The notes below the pieces were generated by a model. It was not told where the DNA came from and ran no database searches. It saw only the letters and a list, made by a program, of their open reading frames with translations. A DNA stretch of 46,300 nt from Opitutia bacterium UBA7350 (lineage in GTDB: Bacteria > Verrucomicrobiota > Verrucomicrobiia > Opitutales > Coraliomargaritaceae). The stretch spans positions 1-46,300 of the forward strand of contig DKOX01000128.1 of the NCBI GenBank assembly GCA_002470925.1, written 5' to 3'. The position numbers and the translations under genes are program-made. Shown here one piece after another: positions 26,247-35,894 of the stretch (the first letter of the stretch is position 1; each line of letters starts with the position of its first letter).

Positions 26247-28012
26247 TAAACGTCGCGCAGGTAGCGTTTCTCGCTTTTCAATGCCTTGACGTATTCGGTT
26301 GCGGCTTCCTGGCTGAGTTCACCTTCCTGTGCCACAATTTCATGGAGGGCTTGGTCGACATCGTGCGCCATGCGCGAGGCATCACCGCAGACATAAAACA
26401 CCGCGCCTTTTTGCAGCCATTCGAACAGTGCTTTGCTGTTTTCACGCATGCGGTCCTGAACATATACCTTGTGGGGTTGGTCGCGAGAAAAGGCCACATC
26501 GAGTTTAGTTAGGAGGCCGTCCTTCAGATAGTCCTGCCACTCGAGTTGGTAGAGGAAGTCCGTTTGATAATGCTGGTCGCCAAAGATGAGCCAGTTTTCG
26601 CCGGTCGCGCCGGAAGCGGCACGTTCCTCGATGAAAGCGCGGAAGGGAGCGATGCCGGTGCCCGGACCAACCATAATGATGGGGGTCTCCGGGTTTTCCG
26701 GTAGCTTGAAGTTTTTGTTGGGTGTCAGAAAAACGCTGGCAGTTTCACCGGGTTGAATACGGTCGGCGAGATAGGTAGAGCAGACGCCTTTGCGGGCGCG
26801 CCCATGACTGTCGTAGCGCACGACTCCAACCGTCAAATGCACTTCCTCTTCGTGGGCTTTGAGACTGGAGGCAATCGAGTAGAGTCTAGGCGGGAGTTTG
26901 CGTAGGCATTCAACCAGTGTTTGCGCTTTGAGTTCTGCGGCAGGATACGTGTTGAGCAAATCCGCAAGGTCGCGCCCTTCAATGAATTTAAGCAGCGCCT
27001 CCTTGTCGTTGATGATGGCATCGAGATCCTTGCTCTGAGCAATCTCATTGTAGCGGTTGAGCACCGGCTTGGAGAGGGCGGTCAGATCAAGTTGAGACGT
27101 CAGGGCCTCCAGGAGGGTGAAGCTTTCGTCCTTGAGGGTAATATTCTCAGCGGGGTCGAGCTTGGAGGCCTCGAGGACGGCTTCGACCACATCCTCGGCA
27201 TTGTGTGGGATGACTGCCAGTGAATCGCCCACGTTGTAGTGTAGGCCCGAACCCTCGAGATTGAATTCAAGGTGGATGGTTTCTTTGGCGGAGCCTTGGC
27301 CATTCAAAAGGACCCGCTCCTTGAGCTCTGCGGGGAAGGGGTTTTTACGCGAATATTGCGTCGGCTCAGCCTCAACCGGCGCAGTGGATTCAAGCGCTCC
27401 GGATACCGGAGCTGCTATTTTAACCAGGGCAGCAAGTGATCCGTCCAGCCATGCGGCATAACTGTCTTCAAAATCGACATCGCAGTCCGCGCGCGCAAAG
27501 ATGCGCTCGCCTCCCAGTTTTTCGAGCTGGGTATCAAAATCCTTCCCCATTTTACAGAAGTGCTCATAACTGGTGTCGCCCAGACCTAGGACCGAGAAAC
27601 GTATACCGTTCATGCTGGGGGCGTTTTCAGCCATGAAGGCAGTGTGGAAATCGGTGGCGGTTTCAGGGGGATCTCCCTCGCCCCAAGTGCTTACCAGGAC
27701 GAGTAGATTTTCGGCGGTAGCAACTTTTTCGGGGGTGGTGTCGGCCATATTGACGAGATCGGCCTTAAAGCCCAATTGCTTCGCTTGCTTGGCGGTTTGG
27801 CTCGCGAGGGTTTCGGAATTACCCGACTCGGAGCCATAGAGCACAGTGAGTTTTGGTTTTTTGGCACTGCCGGCAGCACTGCGTTGTTCGCCAAAGAAAT
27901 TTGCAAGCCAGTGGACTTGCTCGGGTTTTAAATCTTGAAATACTGCCTCAAGGTTTCGCGCCTCCTCAGGCGAGAATGGGGCGGATTCCGGAATGTGGTT
28001 AGAAGAGTTCAT
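26243..28012 (-). CDS. cysJ: Sulfite reductase (NADPH) flavoprotein alpha-component
   Basis: CysJ transfers electrons from NADPH through FAD and FMN to CysI for the six-electron reduction of sulfite to sulfide. The 589-residue protein starts at ATG 28012; the frame is open further but the next in-frame start would add an unconserved leader. The flavodoxin domain begins around 54 with the FMN loop YGSESGNSET (59-68). The FAD domain lies in about 225-430 (RLYSIASS motif) and the NADPH domain in about 440-589 (GPGTGIAPFR). The C-terminal KRYLRDVY ending is the CysJ signature. It is divergent from cysI over 172 bases, so both are probably controlled together. Confidence 0.93.
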   Translation of the reverse strand: MNSSNHIPESAPFSPEEARNLEAVFQDLKPEQVHWLANFFGEQRSAAGSAKKPKLTVLYGSESGNSETLASQTAKQAKQLGFKADLVNMADTTPEKVATAENLLVLVSTWGEGDPPETATDFHTAFMAENAPSMNGIRFSVLGLGDTSYEHFCKMGKDFDTQLEKLGGERIFARADCDVDFEDSYAAWLDGSLAALVKIAAPVSGALESTAPVEAEPTQYSRKNPFPAELKERVLLNGQGSAKETIHLEFNLEGSGLHYNVGDSLAVIPHNAEDVVEAVLEASKLDPAENITLKDESFTLLEALTSQLDLTALSKPVLNRYNEIAQSKDLDAIINDKEALLKFIEGRDLADLLNTYPAAELKAQTLVECLRKLPPRLYSIASSLKAHEEEVHLTVGVVRYDSHGRARKGVCSTYLADRIQPGETASVFLTPNKNFKLPENPETPIIMVGPGTGIAPFRAFIEERAASGATGENWLIFGDQHYQTDFLYQLEWQDYLKDGLLTKLDVAFSRDQPHKVYVQDRMRENSKALFEWLQKGAVFYVCGDASRMAHDVDQALHEIVAQEGELSQEAATEYVKALKSEKRYLRDVY

Positions 28013-28184
28013 GGATACTGAAATGTATGGCACTTGTAGGCGCAAGGCGCAAGCGAAGCTCAATAAAATTGTTATCTTAGGTTTTTAAGTGACAAACTAA
28101 AGAAAAGAGTCAAATTTATGGCACGATCATTTGCAAGGTCAGAGCTAAAACACATATTTAAAATATCATTTAAAGCAAACAATC

Positions 28185-29942
28185 ATGATTTCCGACAGTC
28201 AGGGCGCAGCAAAACTCCACAAGAATGAGGGTATTAAAACGGGCAGTAATTATCTGCGCGGTACTATTCTGGAAGGTCTGGCGGACGCATCGCACGGTTC
28301 GATCGATGCGGATGATCAACAATTGACGAAATTTCACGGTATTTATCAGCAGGACAACCGGGATGTCCGCAATGAGCGTCGGAAGCACAAGCTCGACAAG
28401 GCCTACTCCTTCTTGGCGCGCATTGGACTGCCGGGCGGGGTGGCTACTGCGGAGCAATGGCTGGTGGTTGACAAGCTCGCTCAATACTGCGACTTTGACA
28501 CCCTCAAGTTGACCACTCGGCAGGCCTTTCAATTGCACGGTATCCTAAAAGGTAATTTGAAGTGGACGATTGCATCTGTGAACGAGGCGATGATGTCAAC
28601 TTTGGCGGCATGCGGTGATGTAAACCGCAACACCATGTGTTCACCGAATCCGCAGGCGTCGCAAGTACACGAAGAGGTTCAGAAAATAGTAGATGCAATC
28701 GACGCCTACCTGAAACCCCAGACGAAGGCCTATTCGGAGATCTGGCTCGACGGTAAAAAGATTGCCTCTCAGGAACCCCGTTCGCTGGAGATGGGTGGGG
28801 ATGCCGTGGAACCGCTATACGGAAAAACGTATTTGCCGCGCAAATTCAAAATCGCGGTGGCGATTCCGCCGCAAAATGATGTCGATGTATTTGCGCACTG
28901 CCTCGGATTCATCGCGGTTGTGGAGGCGGGTAAGTTGGTCGGTTTTAACATCACGGTTGGCGGGGGCATGGGAATGACGCACGGGAACGAGAAGACTTAT
29001 CCCCGTTTGGCGGAGGTCCTCGCATTCTGCAAACCGGAGCAGGTCGTGGAGGTTTCGGAGAAAATCGTGGCGATTCAGCGGGACTACGGCGACCGGGTCG
29101 AGCGGGCACATGCCCGTTTCAAATACACGGTGGAGGATCGGGGCCTTGCCTTTATCCGGAGCGAATTGGAGCAGCGCCTGGGTTATTCTTTGGAGGACGC
29201 CCGCGCATTTAAATTTGAAAGCAATGGGGACAGCTATGGTTGGTCCGAGGGCCGCAACGGTAAATGGAATTTGGGTTTATTTATCGAGGGAGGCCGCGTC
29301 GCGGATCTCGAAGGGAAGCCTTTGAAGACCGGCCTGCGCGCCATTGCGGAAGCTGGCAAATGCGAATTCCGACTGACCCCGAATCAGAATCTAATTTTGG
29401 CGAATGTTGAGGAATCGGACCGCGAGGCGATCGATAGTTTGGTGGCGGACTATAAACTGGACGGCTACCGGACTGCATCCGGGATGCGGCGCAGTCAAAT
29501 TGCCTGTGTGGCCTTGCCGACCTGCGGCTTGGCGCTGGCGGAATCGGAGCGTTACTTGCCCCATTTGGTGAGTGATTTAGAGTTAATTCTCGAGAAAGCG
29601 GGTTTGCAGGAAGACGAGATCATCATTCGCTCGACCGGTTGCCCGAATGGATGCGGGCGTCCTTATTTGGGAGAAATCGGCTTGGTGGGCAAGGTGCCCG
29701 GCAAGTATAACCTTTATTTGGGGGCAGGGTTTGACGGTGCGCGGCTTAATAAGCTGTATCGCACTTCAATCACGCATGAGGAAATCCTGAAGACCCTGGA
29801 GCCGATTCTGTTGACTTACGCGAAGGAGCGTGAGGAAGGCGAGCGCTTTGGAGACTTTACGGTGCGCAAGGGCTATGTTGCCGCAACCACTGCAGAGAGT
29901 CCTTTCCATGCAGACACCGGTGACTTGAAGACCCCGGCTTAA
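28185..29942 (+). CDS. cysI: Sulfite reductase hemoprotein beta-component
   Basis: CysI holds the siroheme-[4Fe-4S] centre that reduces sulfite to sulfide in the cytoplasm. The 585-residue protein shows the four cluster Cys at 441, 447, 486 and 490 (CVALPTC and CPNGC). They sit in the CysI-specific contexts PTCGLALAESER and TGCPNGCGRPYLGE. The later GKYNLYLGAGFDG-like segment is also typical and separates it from ferredoxin nitrite reductases. The start (MISDSQG) has no clear ribosome binding site. cysJ lies divergently next to it, so the enzyme is the NADPH type. A TTGCAA at 28131-28136 is a weak -35 candidate upstream. Confidence 0.93.
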   Translation: MISDSQGAAKLHKNEGIKTGSNYLRGTILEGLADASHGSIDADDQQLTKFHGIYQQDNRDVRNERRKHKLDKAYSFLARIGLPGGVATAEQWLVVDKLAQYCDFDTLKLTTRQAFQLHGILKGNLKWTIASVNEAMMSTLAACGDVNRNTMCSPNPQASQVHEEVQKIVDAIDAYLKPQTKAYSEIWLDGKKIASQEPRSLEMGGDAVEPLYGKTYLPRKFKIAVAIPPQNDVDVFAHCLGFIAVVEAGKLVGFNITVGGGMGMTHGNEKTYPRLAEVLAFCKPEQVVEVSEKIVAIQRDYGDRVERAHARFKYTVEDRGLAFIRSELEQRLGYSLEDARAFKFESNGDSYGWSEGRNGKWNLGLFIEGGRVADLEGKPLKTGLRAIAEAGKCEFRLTPNQNLILANVEESDREAIDSLVADYKLDGYRTASGMRRSQIACVALPTCGLALAESERYLPHLVSDLELILEKAGLQEDEIIIRSTGCPNGCGRPYLGEIGLVGKVPGKYNLYLGAGFDGARLNKLYRTSITHEEILKTLEPILLTYAKEREEGERFGDFTVRKGYVAATTAESPFHADTGDLKTPA

Positions 29943-29952
29943 GTGCTTTGGT

Positions 29953-30609
29953 TTAGCTGAGGTTAAGCAGATCTTTGATCCAGTCCTTGAGCTGATTAAT
30001 GGCCTCTGGTCCTTGAGTGACCACTAGGTAAATGATATAAGCGTAGAGCAGGATCGCAATGAGCCCGATGGCGAATGCCACAATGGCGAGCAAGCCGTCT
30101 TCTTCGGCAAGGCCGATGCCAATCAGAAAGATGACCATCGCTGGAAAGGTATTGGTCAGGGGGATGGGCAGCATCATCAGTATCGCCATAACAGCCACAA
30201 CGATAGCAAGACCGGCATGACCGGCGGGCGAGGCAATCCACTTATGGCGGGGTTTAATCCAGCGTTCGATCGCGCGCAGAAATTTGTCGGCAGCAGAAGC
30301 CATGCGCTTGGCCAGACCAGAGGGAATTTGCACCCCTTGGATTCGTCGGGGAAGCCAAAGATTGCGGCGACCGCGCAGCATTTGAATTGCGATGAGTAGG
30401 ATTGCGACTCCGAATGGCGTGCTGTAGCCGGGTGCCGGGATGGGTAGGGCACTGGGCAGGGATAAAATCATGAGTAGCAGACCAAATCCTTTTTCACCCA
30501 CTTCGCGGGATAAAGTTCCGATGTTCAGGGTTTCGCCTTCCGATCGTTGGAGGGCGGACCACAGGACCTCTGCAAGGCTGGCATGTCCATCTTTGGATTC
30601 GGTTTGCAT
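29953..30609 (-). CDS. ExoD-family membrane protein
   Basis: This 218-residue protein matches the ExoD family, named for a rhizobial exopolysaccharide gene, although the molecular function is unclear. It has a soluble N-terminal segment (about 1-40) and about four to five hydrophobic helices. Family-like loops include SLPSALPIPAPGYSTPFG and LPRRIQG. The C-terminal helix is followed by a short basic/amphipathic tail. It is convergent with cysI, ten bases apart, and its start is close to a divergent nadD. No linkage to polysaccharide genes is seen here. Confidence 0.85.
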   Translation of the reverse strand: MQTESKDGHASLAEVLWSALQRSEGETLNIGTLSREVGEKGFGLLLMILSLPSALPIPAPGYSTPFGVAILLIAIQMLRGRRNLWLPRRIQGVQIPSGLAKRMASAADKFLRAIERWIKPRHKWIASPAGHAGLAIVVAVMAILMMLPIPLTNTFPAMVIFLIGIGLAEEDGLLAIVAFAIGLIAILLYAYIIYLVVTQGPEAINQLKDWIKDLLNLS

Positions 30610-30638
30610 GTTTTTTATGTAGGAGGAAAGATGCTGAC

Positions 30639-30674
30639 ATGGCGATCAAAGTTCAAGAGGTCAAAACAAAGTGA
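30639..30674 (+). other. Possible 11-codon leader reading frame before nadD
   Basis: A strong AGGAGG (30621-30626) has no annotated gene at its usual distance. An ATG at 30639 opens a tiny frame (MAIKVQEVKTK) whose TGA overlaps the nadD ATG as TGATG. Another ATG at 30631, four bases after the AGGAGG, opens a different 36-codon frame that runs into nadD. A translated leader coupled to nadD is possible, but short frames like this also arise by chance. Confidence 0.25.
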
Positions 30675-31288
30675 TGGATTTCCGGGTCCAAGAAGCTGCG
30701 GGCAAGGCCCCTCGGGTGGGTCTCTTCGGGGGTACCTTTGACCCGGTTCACTGTGCGCACCTGGAGATCGCGCGGCGCGTCCGCGGAGCGCTGAGCTTGG
30801 ATCGGGTCATTTTTATTCCCAACGCACAGTCGCCGATCAAGGAATCTACCCCGGGAGCCAGCGGTTCCCAACGCCGGGCGATGCTGGCACTGGCAATTGA
30901 GGGTGAAGCGAGTTTTTCCATCGATCCCTATGAGGTTGAGCGTGGTGGGGTTAGTTATTCGATTGAGACTGCGCTTTACTTTTGTGAGCGTTTTCCGGTT
31001 GCGGAATTTTTCTGGATTTTGGGGGCTGATCAATTTGAGCAACTGGGGCGTTGGCGTGAGATTGAGCGCCTGGCATCGCTGCTGACCTTTGCAGTTTTCA
31101 GAAGGGCGAAGGCTTCGGTGGTCGCTCCGAAGGTAGCGGGTTTGAGATATACCGAGGTCGATGCACCGCTGATGGATATGAGTTCGAGTGCAATCCGTGC
31201 GGCTTGTGCGAAGGGCGAAATTCCCAAAGGGTATCTACCTCGCGGACTTGATGCTTTCATTTTGCGTGAAGGTCTTTATAAGCTATAG
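30674..31288 (+). CDS. nadD: Nicotinate-nucleotide adenylyltransferase
   Basis: NadD adenylates nicotinate mononucleotide, the step before NadE. The 204-residue protein carries the nucleotidyltransferase motif GLFGGTFDPVHCAH near its start (about 17-30) and the late SSSAIRAAC motif that completes the ATP site. Length is normal. The start is either ATG 30674 or GTG 30671; an AAGAGG at 30655-30660 fits both. It is followed after 30 bases by rsfS, a very common pair. The exoD-like gene diverges from it. Confidence 0.92.
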   Translation: MDFRVQEAAGKAPRVGLFGGTFDPVHCAHLEIARRVRGALSLDRVIFIPNAQSPIKESTPGASGSQRRAMLALAIEGEASFSIDPYEVERGGVSYSIETALYFCERFPVAEFFWILGADQFEQLGRWREIERLASLLTFAVFRRAKASVVAPKVAGLRYTEVDAPLMDMSSSAIRAACAKGEIPKGYLPRGLDAFILREGLYKL

Positions 31289-31318
31289 GTTTGTAACGTA
31301 CAATGTTCGATCCAAACC

Positions 31319-31669
31319 ATGCAAAATAAACACCCCGCTTTGAAGGATATTCAGTTAGTGGTCACAGCCTTAGAGGATAAAAAGGCGGAGAAAATCCGCG
31401 TGTTGGACGTGAGCTCGCAATCATCCATTACGGATTTTCTCGTGTTGGCGACGGGCACTTCCGAGCCGCATGTGAAGGCGCTAAAATCCGTTTTGGATGC
31501 CACGCTTAAGGAAACCGGGGTTCAGTTGATCGGGCAGGACCGGGAACTGGGCAGTGGTTGGTTGGTGGTGGATGCCTTTGATTTTATGGTGCATCTACAG
31601 ACAGAGGAAATGCGTGAATTTTACCGACTGGATCAATTGTGGAAAGATGCCCGCGAGCTTGAATTATGA
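31319..31669 (+). CDS. rsfS: Ribosomal silencing factor RsfS
   Basis: RsfS binds ribosomal protein L14 on the large subunit and blocks subunit joining in poor nutrient conditions. The 116-residue protein has the family core: KKAEKIRVLDVS, SSITDFLVLATG with a following SEPHVKAL, and GSGWLVVDAFDFMVHL near the end, then a LDQLWKDA tail. Length is typical. It follows nadD by 30 bases, the conserved pairing. The start ATG lacks a strong ribosome binding site. Confidence 0.93.
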   Translation: MQNKHPALKDIQLVVTALEDKKAEKIRVLDVSSQSSITDFLVLATGTSEPHVKALKSVLDATLKETGVQLIGQDRELGSGWLVVDAFDFMVHLQTEEMREFYRLDQLWKDARELEL

Positions 31670-31754
31670 GGAATGCGGGAATCAGGGCGCTAAATCCGTC
31701 TCGACAAAATTTCGAGGCTGTGGATTTTCAAGAGCGTAAATTAAATTTTATACA

Positions 31755-32795
31755 ATGAAAGATGCGTTGGAAAAAATAATGGAGGAGGTTCGGGAGGGTG
31801 CTCCCCGGATCGAAAACCGTGCCGAATTTGAGGCTTTTAAGGCTACCATTCTGGGGCCCAATGGTTCGCTGACTGCCGTGATGAAGTTGATGGGCAAGGT
31901 GCCCAAGGAAGAAAAGCCCGCGATGGGCAAGTTGATAAACGAAGCAAAGTCTGCGGTAATGGAGGCATTGTCGGCGGCATTGGCAAAGATCGAAGCTGCC
32001 GAATTGGCCTCAAAAATTGGCCCGGCAATTGATCCTACTTTGCCCTCACCTGAGCTGGAACGGGGGGTGCTGCATCCGATTGCGCAGGTGCGCGAAGAAA
32101 TGGTCTCGCTCTTTCAACGCATTGGGTTCTCGGTGGCGGAAGCTACGGAAGTGGAAACCGAGCATTTTTGTTTTGATGCACTCAACATTCCGAAGGATCA
32201 CCCGGCGAGGGATATGCAGGATTCCTACTATCTGCCTGGTGATTTAAGGATGCAGAATGTTGGCAAACATGCGGATGAACAATATCTGCTGCGCACGCAC
32301 ACCTCGACGGTACAAATTCGGACGATGCTGAAACGAAAGCCACCGATTCGCATCATCGCGCCGGGGCGCTGTTTCAGGCGGGACACTCCAGACGCGACCC
32401 ACAGTGCGAATTTCCATCAAATCGAGGGGCTCTACGTCGATCGTGATGTGACTTTGACCGACTTGAAGGCGACACTGGATCATTTCGTGAAAACAATTTT
32501 TGGGGCAAAGGCGCGCACACGTTTACGTCCGAGTTTTTTCCCGTTCACAGAGCCGAGCTTTGAAATGGATTTCTATTCACCGGATTTGGGCAAATTGAGT
32601 AACAAATGGCTTGAGATCATGGGTTGTGGTATGGTGGATCCGGAAGTCTTCAAGGCGGTTGAAATCGACCCCAAGGTTTATACGGGCTTTGCGTTTGGGA
32701 TGGGGATTGAGCGTATTGCCATGATTCTGCAGGGGGTGGACGATATTCGCTACTACTATCAGAATGATCTGCGTTTTTTGAAACAATTTGCCTAG
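31755..32795 (+). CDS. pheS: Phenylalanine-tRNA ligase alpha subunit
   Basis: PheS is the catalytic subunit of the alpha2-beta2 phenylalanyl-tRNA synthetase. The 346-residue protein has the N-terminal coiled-coil arm (about 1-95). The class II core follows, with motif 1 around HPIAQVREEMVSLF, motif 2 around GRCFRRDTPDATH, and motif 3 GFAFGMGIERIAMILQG near the C-terminus, where residues 309-330 bind Phe and ATP. Length is normal. pheT follows after 17 bases. The 85 bases before the gene hold no visible T-box or attenuator. The start lacks a Shine-Dalgarno sequence. Confidence 0.95.
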   Translation: MKDALEKIMEEVREGAPRIENRAEFEAFKATILGPNGSLTAVMKLMGKVPKEEKPAMGKLINEAKSAVMEALSAALAKIEAAELASKIGPAIDPTLPSPELERGVLHPIAQVREEMVSLFQRIGFSVAEATEVETEHFCFDALNIPKDHPARDMQDSYYLPGDLRMQNVGKHADEQYLLRTHTSTVQIRTMLKRKPPIRIIAPGRCFRRDTPDATHSANFHQIEGLYVDRDVTLTDLKATLDHFVKTIFGAKARTRLRPSFFPFTEPSFEMDFYSPDLGKLSNKWLEIMGCGMVDPEVFKAVEIDPKVYTGFAFGMGIERIAMILQGVDDIRYYYQNDLRFLKQFA

Positions 32796-32812
32796 ACTGA
32801 ACTGAAGCACTG

Positions 32813-35272
32813 ATGAAAATTTCCTATAATTGGCTCAATAAGTACCTTAACCTGGATTCTATTCAACACGCTCCGGAAGTGCTTGCGGAAGCATTGCCCC
32901 TGCTGGGTTTTGATGTTGAGACCCTGGAGCATTTAGGGCCGCCGTCCCTGGAGAACGTCGTGGTGGGTGAAGTGCTTGAATTTGAACAACACCCAAATGC
33001 GGACCGCCTGCGTTGTTGTCGGGTCAGCACGGGTCAGGAAGGAGAGCCCCATCGGATCGTATGTGGTGCCAAGAATTTCAAGGCAGGCGATCGTGTGATG
33101 GTTGCGCTGCCGGGGGCAGTTTTGCCCGGTGATTTTAAAATCAAGAAATCCAAATTGCGGGGTGAACCTTCGGAAGGAATGCTTTGTTCCGCGAAGGAAC
33201 TCAATCTCGGGCAGGATCATGAGGGAATTCTCATCCTTGAGGAAGGACAGGCTTTAGGCACTCCGTTGAATGAAATTTATAATGAAGTGGATGTGATCCT
33301 GGATTTGGAAATCACACCCAACCGTGTGGATGTCCTCAGCCACATCGGTCTGGCGCGGGAATTAGCGGCGCGTTTTGGCCTCGAGCTTAAATATCCCGAG
33401 GTCAAGGCAAGCTCCCAAAATCCATCCGCGGGGGAATCGCTTTTGGATACAGTTGAATTGTTTGCGGAGGAGGTGTGTTCGCACTACACTGCGTTTTGCA
33501 TACGGGGAGTTAAGGTGGGAGCAAGTCCCGAGTGGTTGGTGAAGGCGCTTGAGTCGATAGGACTGCGATCGGTGAACAATGTGGTTGATGTCACGAATTA
33601 TGTTTTGCACGAGACGGGACAACCGATGCACGCCTTTGATGCTGCGAAGATTGAAGGAAAGAAACTGCTTGTTCGGTACGCAAAAGACGGGGAGTTGATC
33701 ACTACGCTTGATGGCGAAGAGCGCAAACTCAAGGCCTCGGACGCCGTCATTGCTGACGCAAACCGTCCCTTGGCGGTAGCCGGGGTGATGGGCGGGGTCG
33801 ATGCGGAAGTGGACGAGGCGACAGTCGATGTGGTTTTGGAAACAGCTTATTTTAACCCTGCATCAATCCGGACTACTGCGCGGGGAATCGGTTTGAGTAG
33901 TGACAGTTCCTATCGTTTTGAGCGTGGTATTGATCCCAAGGGCTTGCTCTATGCGTCTTTACGGGCAGTGGATTTGATCCTGGAAGTGGCGGGCGGAAGC
34001 GTCGAGGGTGATCGGATTGAGGCTGGTTCGGAACCGGCAACCTTGAACGCAATTGATTTATATCCCGATCAAGTGCGGCGTTTCGTTGGTTTTGAAGTGT
34101 CGAATGAAACAATTTGCGAAACATTAACGGCGCTTGATTTGCAGGTATCCGAGCACACGGAAGGAGACGGTCAGATACGCTGGGAGGTTCAGATTCCCTC
34201 TTATCGCGGTGATTTGCAACGTGATGTCGATTTAATTGAAGAATTTGTGCGTCTATATGGTACGGATCGAATTCCTGAGACTGCAGTGATCGCCCGTGGT
34301 ATTGATGTCGCTGACAACCGGGCTTACACGGCCAGCGCGAATATAGCGGCTTATTTGACCGGGCAAAATTTTAACGAGGCGTTTCTGTACTCTCTGCGTG
34401 ATCCGGGGGAGACAAAGGCGCTTTTCGGCCAGGAGGCTCAGGATCTTTTGAATTTGGCAAACCCTCTCCAAACTGATCAGAGCCATTTGCGTGCAAGTTT
34501 ATTACCGGGCTTATTGGATGTGTTGCAATTGAACACAGCAAGAGGAACCGGAGCGATGCGCTTTTTTGAGCGTGGTCGCATTTTTAGGGCAATTGATTCA
34601 GGGGTTCTTGAACTGGCAGCTTTTGGTTTTGTGATGGTTGGCGAATCACAGGAACGCGCCTGGAGGGATTCAAATTTTGGAGATTATTATACAGCGAGAA
34701 CTCTGTGTGAGAATATTGCATCGCTTGCTGGTTTTCCTAAAGCAAAGTTGAATTTCGAGCCACAGGAGACTTCCCCGCTTTGGCAGGGTGGGCAAAGTGC
34801 GCAGGCGGGTGACTTAATGCGGCAGGGCTTTGACTGCACCGCGGGTATGTTGAACGCAGCCACGCTCCGTGACCGCTGGAGCCTTGAATACCCGGTTTTT
34901 GCGGGAATTGTGGAAATTAATCCGGAGTGTTTTGAACGAAATGTGAAACGTGCGCGCCATACTTCCTTTAGCAATCAACCTGCCTCGGTTCGCGACATTG
35001 CCTTGTTGGTGGAGCAATCAATTTTGGCGGGGCGGGTTCAGTCCGATTTGGCAAGGTTTGCAAAAAAAGCAGCGGTTGGCTTTACCTGCGAGTCGGTCAC
35101 TTGCTTTGACGCCTACGAAGGCGAGGGGTTGCCGGAAGCAATGAAAAGTTTGGCCCTGACTTTTAGTTTCCGGGCGGCAGACCGCACCTTAAATGACAAG
35201 GAGGTGAATTTAGCCTTCCAGTCGATCCAGGATCAAATTGAGTCTGAAACGAGTTATCAGATTCGCAAGTAA
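32813..35272 (+). CDS. pheT: Phenylalanine-tRNA ligase beta subunit
   Basis: PheT is the editing and tRNA-binding subunit paired with PheS. The 819-residue protein shows the expected domain order: N-terminal B1, an EMAP/tRNA-binding fold (about 40-155, VVGEVLEFEQHPNADRL), a B3/B4 editing domain (about 210-390), B5 (about 410-490, VRRFVGF), a class II-like core (about 500-700) and a C-terminal anticodon-binding FDX-ACB domain (about 730-819, FSNQPASVRDIALLV). Length fits the family. It is transcribed with pheS. The convergent 193-residue gene begins to overlap its 3' region after about 40 bases. Confidence 0.95.
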   Translation: MKISYNWLNKYLNLDSIQHAPEVLAEALPLLGFDVETLEHLGPPSLENVVVGEVLEFEQHPNADRLRCCRVSTGQEGEPHRIVCGAKNFKAGDRVMVALPGAVLPGDFKIKKSKLRGEPSEGMLCSAKELNLGQDHEGILILEEGQALGTPLNEIYNEVDVILDLEITPNRVDVLSHIGLARELAARFGLELKYPEVKASSQNPSAGESLLDTVELFAEEVCSHYTAFCIRGVKVGASPEWLVKALESIGLRSVNNVVDVTNYVLHETGQPMHAFDAAKIEGKKLLVRYAKDGELITTLDGEERKLKASDAVIADANRPLAVAGVMGGVDAEVDEATVDVVLETAYFNPASIRTTARGIGLSSDSSYRFERGIDPKGLLYASLRAVDLILEVAGGSVEGDRIEAGSEPATLNAIDLYPDQVRRFVGFEVSNETICETLTALDLQVSEHTEGDGQIRWEVQIPSYRGDLQRDVDLIEEFVRLYGTDRIPETAVIARGIDVADNRAYTASANIAAYLTGQNFNEAFLYSLRDPGETKALFGQEAQDLLNLANPLQTDQSHLRASLLPGLLDVLQLNTARGTGAMRFFERGRIFRAIDSGVLELAAFGFVMVGESQERAWRDSNFGDYYTARTLCENIASLAGFPKAKLNFEPQETSPLWQGGQSAQAGDLMRQGFDCTAGMLNAATLRDRWSLEYPVFAGIVEINPECFERNVKRARHTSFSNQPASVRDIALLVEQSILAGRVQSDLARFAKKAAVGFTCESVTCFDAYEGEGLPEAMKSLALTFSFRAADRTLNDKEVNLAFQSIQDQIESETSYQIRK

Positions 35273-35312
35273 GAGAACTGAGGCGCAGGAAGTCGGGTTG
35301 TTATTTGGGGGG

Positions 35313-35894
35313 CTAGCTTTGCCAGCTATGCTGGTGGTTCAAGTGACGATGCGCGTACCTTTTATTGCGGCGGTGCACTTTGTAAAGCAGAAGACCAATT
35401 ACAAAGGCAGGCGGGATGGCAACGACCGATAACATAATTGCCAAGCTCCGAATCTTATCCGTTATGTTTCCCTTGGCTTTCACGGAAGCTTTGTCGTTTT
35501 CTGAAATTTTTCTAGCGGAAGCGCTATTTTTCGATGCAACTGCAATCTGGGTTTGGGTGATATTTCCGCGTAGTTCCTCATCCATTTCATTAGTGAGGAG
35601 TAGGTCGCGCATCGAACTGCGTTCATTATCCCATTTTCTTTTATTCTCAAATAGAGGGGAAGGCATCCCATCTTGCTCAAAACCGTTACCAATGCTTATG
35701 TCAGCATTAGAGAGCGTGCTATTTTTTGGGCCCGAAAGGTTGGCGGTTTCCGTCAATCCTTTAACTTGTAATGATTGGCTGGGAAGGTTGGCATGAAGAA
35801 AGATAGGAAAACAGGCGAGTGCCAAAAGGTTAATAAAGCAATGTCTAATAAACAGACTGTGCTTTGCATTGTGCGAATTCGCTATTCTTTTCAT
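35313..35894 (-). CDS. Unrecognised small secreted/membrane protein with His-rich tail
   Basis: I do not recognise this 193-residue protein. It has a basic start and a hydrophobic segment (about 14-36), likely a signal peptide cleaved near ALHA-type residues or an anchor. A polar, Ser/Asn/Glu-rich, low-complexity central part (about 40-150) follows. A second hydrophobic helix lies at about 151-171, and the C-terminal tail is basic with several His (RRNKRYAHRHLNHQHSW). That suggests a periplasmic domain between two anchors, or an extracytoplasmic protein with a short cytoplasmic tail. It is isolated between pheT and the antiporter fusion; upstream DNA is A+T-rich and contains a GC-rich hairpin. 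Confidence 0.7.
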   Translation of the reverse strand: MKRIANSHNAKHSLFIRHCFINLLALACFPIFLHANLPSQSLQVKGLTETANLSGPKNSTLSNADISIGNGFEQDGMPSPLFENKRKWDNERSSMRDLLLTNEMDEELRGNITQTQIAVASKNSASARKISENDKASVKAKGNITDKIRSLAIMLSVVAIPPAFVIGLLLYKVHRRNKRYAHRHLNHQHSWQS

